Assembly (NCBI GenBank): GCA_014649555.1
Contig: BMTG01000003.1
Coordinates: 124,001-188,000 of the forward strand
From: Streptomyces globisporus
GTDB lineage: Bacteria; Actinomycetota; Actinomycetes; Streptomycetales; Streptomycetaceae
Direction of reading: 5' to 3'
DNA length: 64,000 nucleotides
The notes below the pieces were generated by a model. It was not told the origin of the DNA and searched no databases. It was given only the letters and a program-made list of their open reading frames with translations. The position numbers and the translations under genes were made by a program. Positions 16,958 to 25,060 of this stretch are shown one piece after another (position 1 is the first letter of the stretch; each line of letters starts with the position of its first letter).

Positions 16958-18559
16958 ATGGGCAAGGATCACCCGACGGTCTTGATCGCGGCCGCGCAGG
17001 GCGGCGACCAGCAGGCCAAGGACCAGCTCGTCTCGGCGTACCTGCCGCTGCTGTACAACGTCGTCGGACGTGCGCTGGACGGTCATGCGGACGTGGACGA
17101 CGTGGTGCAGGAGACGGTGCTGCGCATGCTCCGGGGCCTGCCCGAACTGCGCGACCCGGAGCGCTTCCGTTCCTGGCTGGTGGCGATAGCCATGAACGAG
17201 ATACGCACGCACTGGCGCGAGAAGCAGGCGGGCGCGATACCGGCGGACCGGCTCGACGCCGCGTACGACCTGCCGGATCCCCGCGCGGATTTCGTCGAGG
17301 TGACGATCCTGGAGCTGGGTCTCACCGGACAGCGGCGCCAGGTGGCGGAGGCGACGCGCTGGCTGGACGAGGACGACCGCGCCCTGTTGTCACTGTGGTG
17401 GCTGGAGACCGCCGGACATCTGTCCCGGGCCGAGGTCGCCGCCGCCCTCGAACTCACCCCGCAGCACACCGCCGTACGGGTGCAGCGGATGAAGGCCCAG
17501 CTGGAGGCGGCGCGGGTCGTCGTGGGCGCGCTGGCGGCGGAGCCGCCGTGCGTGCTGCTGGAGGACATCGCCGCCGGCTGGGACGGCGTCCCCTCCGCCC
17601 TGTGGCGCAAGCGGCTGGCCCGCCATGCCCGCGAGTGCACGGTGTGCTCGGGCCATGGCTCGGGCCTGGTCCCGGCCGAGGGGCTGCTGGTGGGTCTCGC
17701 GCTCGTTCCGGTGGCCGCGGCGGCCGGGGCGGGAGCCGCTCCCGAGCTGCTCGCCACGGCGGCGCACCTCCAGGCACCGGCTCCGGGCGCGGACGGTGCC
17801 GGGGCCGGGCGCGCCGAGCGCAGACGGGTGCAGGCCCGGCGGCGCCGTCGCAACTCTGCCGTCGCCGCCGTCGTCGCGGTCGCGGCGCTGGGCACGGGCG
17901 GCGCGGCGGTGCACCTCTACACCGACGGCGACGGCCGGGACGCGGCGACCGTCACGGCCGATGCTCCGGCCCCTCGTGCGGAGGTGCCCACGTCGGCCGC
18001 CCCGACATCACCCTCTCCTTCGGCATCCAAGTCGCCCAGCGCCTCGGAGTCCCCGAGCCCCTCGAAGAAGCCGAAGCCCAAGCCGAAGCCGAAGAAGAGC
18101 ACGACGCCGCCGCCCGCGCCCAGCTCCGCAGCTCCGGCTCCGAAGCCGGACCCGCCCGCTCCCGCGCCGCCCGCGCCGTCGGGGATGGCCGAGCAGGTCG
18201 CCGAGCTGGTCAACGCCGAGCGCTCCAAGGAGGGCTGCGGTCCGGTGTCCGTCAACGGCCTGCTCAACACGGCGGCGCAGCGGCACTCCGCCGACATGGC
18301 GGCCCAGGACTACTTCTCCCACACCTCGCAGGACGGCAGGGACCCGGGGGCCCGGATCACCGCTGCCGGATACCGCTGGTCGACGTACGGCGAGAACATC
18401 GCCAAGGGGCAGCGGACGCCGGCCGACGTGATGCAGTCCTGGATGGACAGCCCGGGGCACCGTGCGAACATCCTCAACTGCTCGTTCAAGGAGGTCGGCA
18501 TGGGGAAGGTGGACTCCGGCGGCGGTCCGGTGTGGACGCAGGTGTTCGGGGCCCGCTGA
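16958..18559 (+). CDS. ECF-type sigma factor fused to a membrane anchor and an extracellular CAP/SCP domain
   Basis: 533 residues. Sigma-70 region 2 lies at about 25-90 ('DDVVQETVLRMLRGLPEL', 'RFRSWLVAIAMNEIRTHWR'), region 4 at about 130-185 ('LSRAEVAAALELTPQHTAVRVQRMKAQLEA'). A ZAS-like zinc motif follows (H223, C227, C230, H233). A basic run then a hydrophobic segment (about 299-321) gives one membrane span, a Ser/Pro/Lys-rich linker runs to 409, and a CAP domain occupies 410-533 ('VNAERSKEGCGPV', 'HSADMAAQDYFSHTS', 'YGENIAKG', 'SPGHRANILNC'). This predicts a cytoplasmic sigma tethered to a cell-surface sensor/effector. It may be released by proteolysis; that step is inference. ATG at 16958 follows GGAAGAG. 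Confidence 0.93.
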   Translation: MGKDHPTVLIAAAQGGDQQAKDQLVSAYLPLLYNVVGRALDGHADVDDVVQETVLRMLRGLPELRDPERFRSWLVAIAMNEIRTHWREKQAGAIPADRLDAAYDLPDPRADFVEVTILELGLTGQRRQVAEATRWLDEDDRALLSLWWLETAGHLSRAEVAAALELTPQHTAVRVQRMKAQLEAARVVVGALAAEPPCVLLEDIAAGWDGVPSALWRKRLARHARECTVCSGHGSGLVPAEGLLVGLALVPVAAAAGAGAAPELLATAAHLQAPAPGADGAGAGRAERRRVQARRRRRNSAVAAVVAVAALGTGGAAVHLYTDGDGRDAATVTADAPAPRAEVPTSAAPTSPSPSASKSPSASESPSPSKKPKPKPKPKKSTTPPPAPSSAAPAPKPDPPAPAPPAPSGMAEQVAELVNAERSKEGCGPVSVNGLLNTAAQRHSADMAAQDYFSHTSQDGRDPGARITAAGYRWSTYGENIAKGQRTPADVMQSWMDSPGHRANILNCSFKEVGMGKVDSGGGPVWTQVFGAR

Positions 18560-18607
18560 GCCCGCGCGGCGCGGACGGCGTGGCCGGCGGATGCCTACGA
18601 TGCGGTC

Positions 18608-18985
18608 ATGATCGCTGAATTGGAATGCGTGGTCCTGGACTGCCCGGACCCGAGCGAACTGGCCGGTTTCTACGCGTCGTTGCTGGGGGGCGAGGTCGAC
18701 CGTCCCGACCGGCGGTGGGCGTGCGACGCGGAGTGGTCGACGCTGCACACGCCCGGTGGGCTCGTCCTCGCCTTTCAGCGGGTGGCGGGCTACCGGCCGC
18801 CGCGCTGGCCCGGCCAGGAGATGCCCCAGCAGTTCCACCTGGACTTCGGCGTAACCGACCTGCAACGGGCGCACGAGGAGGTCCTGGCGGCCGGGGCCTC
18901 CCTGCTCGGCGCCGGGGACGAGGAACGTGGCTGGCGTGTGTACGCCGATCCCGCCGGGCATCCCTTCTGCCTGGTGGGCACCTGA
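18608..18985 (+). CDS. VOC-family (glyoxalase-like) protein
   Basis: 125 residues in two beta-alpha-beta-beta-beta repeats: 'LECVVLDCPDPSELAGFYASLLG' and 'QQFHLDFGVTDLQRAHEEVLAAGA', closing with 'YADPAGHPFCLVGT', the standard VOC ending. Histidines/glutamates at FHLDF and HPFCLV fit metal-ligand positions. Many Streptomyces copies are of unknown substrate; antibiotic binding or small-molecule isomerisation are possibilities. Convergent with the small membrane protein at 19062, with a terminator between. Confidence 0.9.
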   Translation: MIAELECVVLDCPDPSELAGFYASLLGGEVDRPDRRWACDAEWSTLHTPGGLVLAFQRVAGYRPPRWPGQEMPQQFHLDFGVTDLQRAHEEVLAAGASLLGAGDEERGWRVYADPAGHPFCLVGT

Positions 18986-19022
18986 CCGTATCCGGTTCCG
19001 CTTCCACGCCCCGGGCTCGTCC

Positions 19023-19048
19023 GGTGCGGCCGGGTGACCGGCCGCACC
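19023..19048. terminator. bidirectional hairpin terminator
   Basis: Perfect 11-bp stem: 19023-19033 (GGTGCGGCCGG) pairs with 19038-19048, loop GTGA. It lies between the converging VOC gene and the small membrane protein gene and can serve both. Confidence 0.8.
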
Positions 19049-19061
19049 ACGAACCCCGGGG

Positions 19062-19403
19062 TCAGCGGATGGCCAGGGTCACCGCTGTACCGAGGCAGGT
19101 CACCGCACCCACCGCTCCGACCGAGACGGCGACACAGCGGGCCCGGAGCCGCGCGTAGCGCCCGGTGTACTCCTCGCGCAGTTCTTCCGCGCGGTCGCGG
19201 ATGCGGGTGAGCGACTCCCGCGAAACGGCGACGCGTTCGGTGATGAACACCCGCTCGACGTCCTCACGCTGCGCCGTGGTCAGCCAGGGCAACTGGTCGG
19301 TGAAGCGGCGGGCCTGCCGTCGCGCCTGTTCGACCTCGGCGTTCCACAGCAGAAAGCCCTCCAGTTGGGCCAGGCCCCTGGCACTGTCCTTGTCGGGTTT
19401 CAT
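19062..19403 (-). CDS. small membrane-anchored hypothetical protein downstream of ctaD
   Basis: 113 residues. Charged helical N-terminal 85 residues ('LAQLEGFLLWNAEVEQARRQARRFTDQLPWLTTAQREDVERVF') and one C-terminal membrane span ('VAVSVGAVGAVTCLGTAVTLAI'), i.e. a tail-anchored cytosolic protein. It starts 41 bases after the ctaD stop on the same strand and probably shares its transcript, so a role with the oxidase is possible but not shown. Start ATG 19403. Confidence 0.8.
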   Translation of the reverse strand: MKPDKDSARGLAQLEGFLLWNAEVEQARRQARRFTDQLPWLTTAQREDVERVFITERVAVSRESLTRIRDRAEELREEYTGRYARLRARCVAVSVGAVGAVTCLGTAVTLAIR

Positions 19404-19444
19404 CGGTCCTCCTCTCCGTCACACCGTCAGGTCCGGGGCCGGCG

Positions 19445-21173
19445 TCACTGCTCGTGCCGGTCCCCCGGGGCGACGATCCTGGAGTTGTCGGGGCGGTTCG
19501 TGGCCTCCTCCAGGGTGCGGACCGCCGGGTGGTGCAGGTCGAACGCCGGGGATTCGGACCGGATCCGCGGCAGCGTGACGAAGTTGTGCCGCGGCGGCGG
19601 GCAGGAGGTCGCCCACTCCAGCGAACGGCCGTAACCCCATGGGTCGTCGACCTCGATCTTCTTGCCGTACCTCGCGGTCTTCCAGACGTTGTAGAGGAAC
19701 GGCAGGATCGACAGGCCGAGCAGGAACGAGGCAATGGTGGAGATGGTGTTCAGCGCGGTGAAACCGTCGGCGTCGAGATAGTCCGCGTAACGGCGCGGCA
19801 TGCCCTCGGCGCCCAGCCAGTGCTGTACGAGGAACGTGCCGTGGAAGCCGACGAAGAGCGTCCAGAACGTCATCTTCCCGAGCCGTTCGTCCAGCATCTT
19901 CCCGGTGAACTTCGGCCACCAGAAGTGGAATCCGGCGAACATCGCGAACACCACGGTGCCGAACACCACGTAGTGGAAGTGGGCGACGACGAAGTACGAG
20001 TCGGAGACGTGGAAGTCCAGGGGCGGCGAGGCGAGGATGATTCCGGTCAGACCGCCGAACAGGAAGGTGACCAGAAAGCCGACGGCCCACAGCATCGGCG
20101 TCTCCAGGGACAGCGACCCTTTCCACATCGTGCCGATCCAGTAACTTCACGCCTGTCGGTACGGCGATGAGGAACGTCATGAACGAGAAGAACGGCAGCA
20201 GCACAGCGCCCGTGACGAACATGTGGTGCGCCCATACGGTCGCGGAAAGACCGGCGATGGCGATGGTGGCCGCGATCAGTCCGATGTAGCCGAAGACCGG
20301 TTTGCGGCTGAAGACCGGGAAGATCTCGGTGACGATGCCGAAGAAGGGCAGGGCGATGATGTAGACCTCGGGGTGGCCGAAGAACCAGAACAGGTGCTGC
20401 CACAGCAGTGCACCGCCGTTGGCCGCGTCGAAGACATGCGCGCCGAATTTGCGGTCGGCCTCCAGCGCCAGCAGGGCCGCGGCCAGGACCGGGAACGCCA
20501 GCAGGACCAGCACCCCCGTCAGCAGGACGTTCCAGGTGAAGATCGGCATGCGGAACATCGTCATGCCGGGGGCGCGCATACAGATGATCGTGGTGATGAA
20601 GTTGACCGAGCCGAGGATGGTGCCGAAGCCGGAGAACGCGAGCCCCATGATCCACATATCGGCGCCGATACCCGGTGAACGGACCGCGTCGTTGAGCGGG
20701 GCGTAGGCGAACCAGCCGAAGTCCGCAGCGCCCTGCGGGGTGAGGAAGCCCGCCACCACGATGAGTGAGCCGAAGAGATAGAGCCAGTACGCGAACATGT
20801 TGAGCCGCGGGAACGCCACGTCGGGCGCGCCGATCTGCAGCGGCATGATCCAGTTGGCGAATCCGGCGAACAGCGGCGTCGCGAACATCAGCAGCATGAT
20901 CGTGCCGTGCATCGTGAACGCCTGGTTGAACTGCTCGTTCGAAATCAGCTGGATGCCGGGCCGGGCCAGCTCGGCCCGCATCACCAGGGCCAGGATTCCT
21001 CCCACGCAGAAGAACGCGAAGGAGGTGACGAGGTAGAGCGTACCGATCGTCTTGTGGTCCGTCGTGGTCATCCACTTGATGACCACGTTGCCGGGCTCTC
21101 CGCTCCGTACCGGCATTTCGTCCTCTTCGGCGGTATCGGTCTCCACCGGTTGCGAGATGCCCCTCGTCGTCAC
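19445..21173 (-). pseudogene. ctaD: cytochrome c oxidase subunit I, frameshifted
   Basis: Would encode about 575 residues. The start is a GTG at 21173 after GAAGGAG. The upstream frame carries '[16 protein letters not shown]', '[15 protein letters not shown]' (heme a ligand region), '[13 protein letters not shown]' (CuB His and cross-linked Tyr) and 'WAHHMFVTG' (CuB His pair), then reads 'AVPTGVK' and goes off frame at about 20142. The other frame resumes with '[18 protein letters not shown]', the heme ligands '[11 protein letters not shown]' and a normal C-terminus to 19445. Compared with the usual VPTGVKFFNWIG wording about five bases are missing. There is no ctaC/ctaE cluster next to it, so it looks like a solitary second copy. 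As written it cannot make a functional subunit. Confidence 0.9.
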
Positions 21174-21459
21174 TACGACGCTCCTTCGGTCGACGGCCCG
21201 TGTGGACTCGGCGACCAGAATGGACCCGCGGCGATCGGCGCGGTGGGACATCCTTCCCCGTCCGGCGCGAGCGGCCGACAAGGACACTCAAATGGCCTAC
21301 GGAGAACACTCCGGACTCGGTCGGCGTGAGGGAATGCCAACACCCGGGGGCCGATCGGGTATTCCTTCGCCGAGATCGGAATAGCCCCTCCGGAGCCGGA
21401 GTTGGTGAAGCGACAGAACCCACCCCTCTCCACTCGGAAAGCTACGGAAGGTCTGATCC

Positions 21460-22116
21460 ATGAAGATCGGCATCATCGGCGCGGGCAACATCGGCGGCAA
21501 TCTGACACGGCGTCTCACCGCCCTCGGCCACGAGGTCTCGGTCGCCAACTCCCGCGGACCGCAGACGCTCACCGCTCTCGCCGAGGAGACCGGGGCGAAG
21601 CCGGTGACCGCGTCGGAGGCCTCGAAGGGCGCCCAGGTGGTGGTGGTCACCGTGCCGCTGAAGGCCGTGCCCGATCTGCCCACCGGCTTCCTCGACGGTG
21701 CGGCGGAGGGTGCCGCGGTCATCGACACGGGCAACTACTACCCGCAGCGTGACGGCCGCATCGCCGCCATCGAGGACGGGCTGCCCGAAAGCCGGTGGAC
21801 GGAGCAGCAGATCGGCCACCCCGTGATCAAGGCGTTCAACGGCACCTACGCCCAGGACATCCTGGACCGGGGTCGTCCACAGGGCACTCCGGACCGCCAG
21901 GCGCTCCCGGTGGCCGGCGACGACCCGGCGGCCAAGCAGGCGGTGCGCGACCTCATCGACGAGTTGGGCTTCGACACGGTCGACGGCGGCGGCCTGGACG
22001 ACTCGTGGCGTCAGCAGCCCGGCACACCGGTGTACGGCAACCGGGGCGACGCAGACGCCATCGCGAAGGCCCTCTCCGAGGCGTCGCCGGAACGCTCGGC
22101 GGACTTCCGCGCCTGA
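21460..22116 (+). CDS. NADPH-dependent F420 reductase-like (NAD(P)-binding) protein
   Basis: 218 residues. Rossmann start MKIGIIGAGNIGGNLTRRL with GxGxxG, followed by 'VSVANSRGPQTL', the NADP-phosphate-binding Asn-Ser-Arg motif of F420:NADP oxidoreductase-like proteins, and 'VVTVPLKAVPDLP'. 'IDTGNYYPQRDG' and 'HPVIKAFNGTYAQDI' complete the pattern. These proteins either move hydride between NADP and F420 or are oxidoreductases of unknown substrate. The fold is certain, F420 use is not. ATG at 21460 after GGAAGGTCTG; transcribed away from ctaD. Confidence 0.87.
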   Translation: MKIGIIGAGNIGGNLTRRLTALGHEVSVANSRGPQTLTALAEETGAKPVTASEASKGAQVVVVTVPLKAVPDLPTGFLDGAAEGAAVIDTGNYYPQRDGRIAAIEDGLPESRWTEQQIGHPVIKAFNGTYAQDILDRGRPQGTPDRQALPVAGDDPAAKQAVRDLIDELGFDTVDGGGLDDSWRQQPGTPVYGNRGDADAIAKALSEASPERSADFRA

Positions 22117-22171
22117 CACCGGGCGTCGTGCCGCCCGGCAACGCCGGTCGGCAGACGACCGGGCGAAGACT

Positions 22172-22209
22172 CCGGCCGGGCGGGACACGGGGGGGATCCG
22201 CCCGGCCGG
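22172..22209. terminator. GC-rich hairpin terminator
   Basis: Twelve-base perfect arms CCGGCCGGGCGG (22172-22183) and its complement (22198-22209), 14-base loop containing a G-run, about 55 bases after the F420 reductase-like stop codon. Confidence 0.55.
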
Positions 22210-22349
22210 ATCACCGGCCACCCTCGGACCGCACCCTCACAGCGAGAATCTACCCGCGAGTAAGGTGTGGGCTCCGGGATGTCGGCTCCACGGTCCGTCC
22301 GGCACCCCGGGCGTGGCCCGTCAAACGACCGTGGACAAGGAGTCGCGTC

Positions 22350-22868
22350 ATGCCCCGCACCATGTCCGTAGCCGAGAGCATCATGATCGACGCCTCCCCG
22401 GCCCGGGTCTACGCCCAGCTCAGCGACCCCACGGCGATGGGGCGTTGGAGCCCCGAGAACCGGGGCGCGACCGTGCGGGGCGAGCGGCGTGACGCGTACG
22501 TCGGCATGGTCTTCGAGGGCCGCAACAAGCGTGGCGCGGCACGCTGGACGACCCGCTGCACGGTGACGGCGGCCGACCCCGGCGAGCGCTTCGCCTTCCG
22601 GGTGCACGCGATCGGGCTGCGGCGCCCGCTGCTCCCGGGGCCGATCGCCACGTGGGAGTACCGGTTCGAAGCGGTGGACGGGGCGACCCGGGTCACGGAG
22701 ACCTGGACCGACGACCGCCGCCGCTGGCCGGACTTCCTCGCAGGCGCCTTCGACCGGGTGGCGACGGGCGGCAAGACCTTCGCACAGTTCCAGGTCGGCA
22801 ACATCCGTACGACGCTGAAGCGTCTCAAGGCGGCGTTGGAGGCGGAGGCGCGGGGAACCGAAGGCTGA
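22350..22868 (+). CDS. SRPBCC-family protein
   Basis: 172 residues from the ATG at 22350 (AAGGAG box about seven bases upstream). N-terminal 'SVAESIMIDASPARVYAQLSDPTAMGRWSPENRGA' is the SRPBCC lead; 'KRGAARWTTRCTVTAADPGERFAF' and 'WEYRFEAVDGATRVTETWTDDR' follow, and the C-terminal helix ends in 'LKRLKAALEAEARG'. Polyketide cyclase/dehydrase-like ligand-binding fold; the ligand is not evident. It may head a short run with the two hypothetical genes that follow on the same strand. Confidence 0.87.
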   Translation: MPRTMSVAESIMIDASPARVYAQLSDPTAMGRWSPENRGATVRGERRDAYVGMVFEGRNKRGAARWTTRCTVTAADPGERFAFRVHAIGLRRPLLPGPIATWEYRFEAVDGATRVTETWTDDRRRWPDFLAGAFDRVATGGKTFAQFQVGNIRTTLKRLKAALEAEARGTEG

Positions 22869-22901
22869 CAGCCGCCGCCTCACGTCGCCGCTGGTGCGGG
22901 C

Positions 22902-23435
22902 ATGACTCAGTACGCTACGGAGCACGAGGGGGGCGGACGGATGGGCACCGAGGAGAGCACCGGATTCGAGCCGGCGACCGGCGACGGACCGCCGACCGCC
23001 GAGCCCGCGGCGGCACGGGCCGCTTCGGTGCGGACCGCGTTCGAGGGACTGCTGCAGATCCGCCGCCTGACCGGAACGGGTCGGCCCGACCCCGAGGCCG
23101 CACCGGCCCCGTGGGAGCTGAACCGTCCGGTGAGGGCGGTCGCGTTGGCGCTGGAGAGGTCGGGCGCGATGCCTTCGGCCGTCGACCCGTCCGGGCGCCG
23201 CGTGTCGGCGGGATACCGGGTGAGCGACGGGGAGTCGGCGGGTTCGGTCCGGGTCGAGTGGACCGGGCCGCCCGGCAGCGGTGCCGCGCACGACGAGGAG
23301 GAGGAGCTGGCCGGCTGTGCCGCGGCCCTGCGGGAGGCGGGCTGGACGGTGCTGCTGTACCGGGGGCCGCGCCGACGGCGCTACCTGGAGGTGGAGCCGC
23401 CGAGCGGGTTGTCCGGCGGGAACGCCCGGTCGTGA
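22902..23435 (+). CDS. conserved hypothetical protein
   Basis: 177 residues from the ATG at 22902; an ATG 13 codons later (MGTEESTG) is an alternative start. Acidic, disordered N-terminal third, then a globular part ('ASVRTAFEGLLQIRRLTGTG', 'VRVEWTGPPGSGAAHDEEEELAGCAAALREAGWTVLLYRG'). The C-terminal 'RRRRYLEVEP' resembles the last strand of small actinobacterial alpha/beta domains. No catalytic motif is recognised. It sits 33 bases after the SRPBCC gene. Confidence 0.75.
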   Translation: MTQYATEHEGGGRMGTEESTGFEPATGDGPPTAEPAAARAASVRTAFEGLLQIRRLTGTGRPDPEAAPAPWELNRPVRAVALALERSGAMPSAVDPSGRRVSAGYRVSDGESAGSVRVEWTGPPGSGAAHDEEEELAGCAAALREAGWTVLLYRGPRRRRYLEVEPPSGLSGGNARS

Positions 23436-23500
23436 GGCTGTGTTGTCAGACCCATGAGAGATGCTTGACGGTCCGACAGCTCTGAGGAGGAGATGCTGAG

Positions 23501-23728
23501 ATGGACAGCGACGAACTCGCCGCGGCGCAGGCCTATGTCCGCCTGCTGGAGGCCACCAGGGCGGCGCTCGCGGACCCCGACGACGCACCGGTCCACCTGC
23601 CACTGCTCACCTCTCCGATGCGCGAGGCCGACCAGGCCCTGCGGAGCGCGGGGCTGACGGGCAACGAGCGTCGGCTGTTCGCTCTCGTCCGGGCCCTTCA
23701 GCCGAGCCTTTCCGGCAGCGACAGATAG
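23501..23728 (+). CDS. small helical hypothetical protein
   Basis: 75 residues from the ATG at 23501 after GAGGAGG. Entirely helical in appearance: 'LAAAQAYVRLLEATRAALAD' and 'SPMREADQALRSAGLTGNERRLFALVRAL'. No known motif. The strong ribosome binding site and GC-ending codons support a real gene. It ends at a terminator shared with the convergent hydrolase gene. Confidence 0.7.
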   Translation: MDSDELAAAQAYVRLLEATRAALADPDDAPVHLPLLTSPMREADQALRSAGLTGNERRLFALVRALQPSLSGSDR

Positions 23729-23758
23729 CGCCCGGCGGGGCGGGCCTGTGCCGGGCGC
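23728..23758. terminator. bidirectional hairpin terminator
   Basis: Nine-base stem GCGCCCGGC (23728-23736) with its complement at 23750-23758, overlapping the last base of the upstream stop codon. It lies between converging genes. Confidence 0.65.
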
Positions 23759-23773
23759 CAGGAGGTGTCCTTC

Positions 23774-24877
23774 CTACCCGGCCCGTCCCTCCCCCGCAGA
23801 GGTGTCCGCGGGCTCCGGAGCGAGACCGAGTTCGCGTTCGCCGGGGCCGAGCGGTGCGAAGAACCGGGCCACCTCCTGGTCGTCGACCTCGGCGAGGGAG
23901 CCCGGCTTCCACTGCGGGGCGTTGTCCTTGTCGATGATCCGGGCGCGAACGCCTTCCACGAAATCCGGGTGCTCGAAGGCCCGGCTGGAGACCCGGTACT
24001 CCTGGTCGAGCACGGCTTCCAGGCTGTCCAGCCGGGCGGCGCGGCGGACCGCGGCCAGCGTGACCTTCAGGGCGAGGGGCGACTTGGTCAGCAGTTCGTC
24101 CGCCGCCGTCCGCGCCTCGTGGACACCGCTTTCGCGCAGTCTCCGGACGATGTCCTCCACGGTGTCCGCCGCGTAACAAGCATCGATCCAGTCACGCTGC
24201 GCGGCGAGCTCGCCGACGGGCGGCCGGGTGGCGAACCGCTGGACGAGGTCCGCTGCGGACGCTCCCGGACCGGCCGGCTCGCTCAGCGCTTCGGTCAGGG
24301 CGGGCAGGAGGTGGGCAGGTACGTGGTGATCGGCGAGGCCGCAGAGGATGGCGTCGGCAGCCCCGACGGAGCGACCCGTGAGCGCGAGATGGGTGCCCAG
24401 TTCGCCGGGGGCGGCGGCCAGCAGACGGGTGCCCCCGACATCCGGCACGAAGCCGATGGCCGTCTCGGGCATGGCGACGCGTGTGCGTTCGGTGACGACG
24501 CGGATTCCTGCGTGGGCCGACACGCCGACCCCGCCGCCCATCACGATGCCGTCCATCAGAGCGACGTACGGCTTGGGGAATCGGGCGATGCGGGCGTTGA
24601 GGCGGTACTCGTCCCGCCAGAATTCCAGGGAAGCGCGTCCCGAGACCCGGGCGTCGTCATGCAGAGCGCGGATGTCGCCCCCGGCGCACAGGCCCCGGTC
24701 GCCCGCCCCGGACAGCAGCACCGAGTGGATCGCTTCGTCCTGCTCGGCTCGGGCCAAGGCCTCGTCGAGCAGCCGCACCATGGTGTGACTGAGGGCGTTG
24801 AGGGCCCTGGGGCGGTTCAGTGTGAGGTGCATGCATGTGCCCCTCGTCTCCAGCAGGACGGGCCGGTCGTCGTTCAT
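23774..24877 (-). CDS. enoyl-CoA hydratase/isomerase family, 3-hydroxyisobutyryl-CoA hydrolase-like
   Basis: 367 residues, longer than simple crotonases and fitting the hydrolase branch used in valine breakdown. Oxyanion-hole segments 'GLCAGGDIRALH' and 'DGIVMGGGVGVSAHA' are present, with the acidic catalytic stretch 'AMPETAIGFVPDVGGTRLL'. The C-terminal half (about 240-340) carries the extra helical domain typical of HIBYL-CoA hydrolases ('KSPLALKVTLAAVRRA', 'YRVSSRAFEHPDFVEGVRA'). ATG at 24877. Convergent with the small helical gene; divergent from the PP2C regulator. Confidence 0.9.
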   Translation of the reverse strand: MNDDRPVLLETRGTCMHLTLNRPRALNALSHTMVRLLDEALARAEQDEAIHSVLLSGAGDRGLCAGGDIRALHDDARVSGRASLEFWRDEYRLNARIARFPKPYVALMDGIVMGGGVGVSAHAGIRVVTERTRVAMPETAIGFVPDVGGTRLLAAAPGELGTHLALTGRSVGAADAILCGLADHHVPAHLLPALTEALSEPAGPGASAADLVQRFATRPPVGELAAQRDWIDACYAADTVEDIVRRLRESGVHEARTAADELLTKSPLALKVTLAAVRRAARLDSLEAVLDQEYRVSSRAFEHPDFVEGVRARIIDKDNAPQWKPGSLAEVDDQEVARFFAPLGPGERELGLAPEPADTSAGEGRAG

Positions 24878-25060
24878 GTGTGCGCTCCGCTCGCCGGGCT
24901 CATGGACGCGTAGGACGCCTCCATGGTCGCGGACGGCTCTCGGCTGTCGTTCTTCGGCCCCCGGATCGGCCGCTGTGGCACTCCACCGGCTGCGGCTCGA
25001 CAATTGAGGCCTACGGGATGCGCCGACGCCCGGCCCCGCCGGACGACCTCCGGAGCAGGA

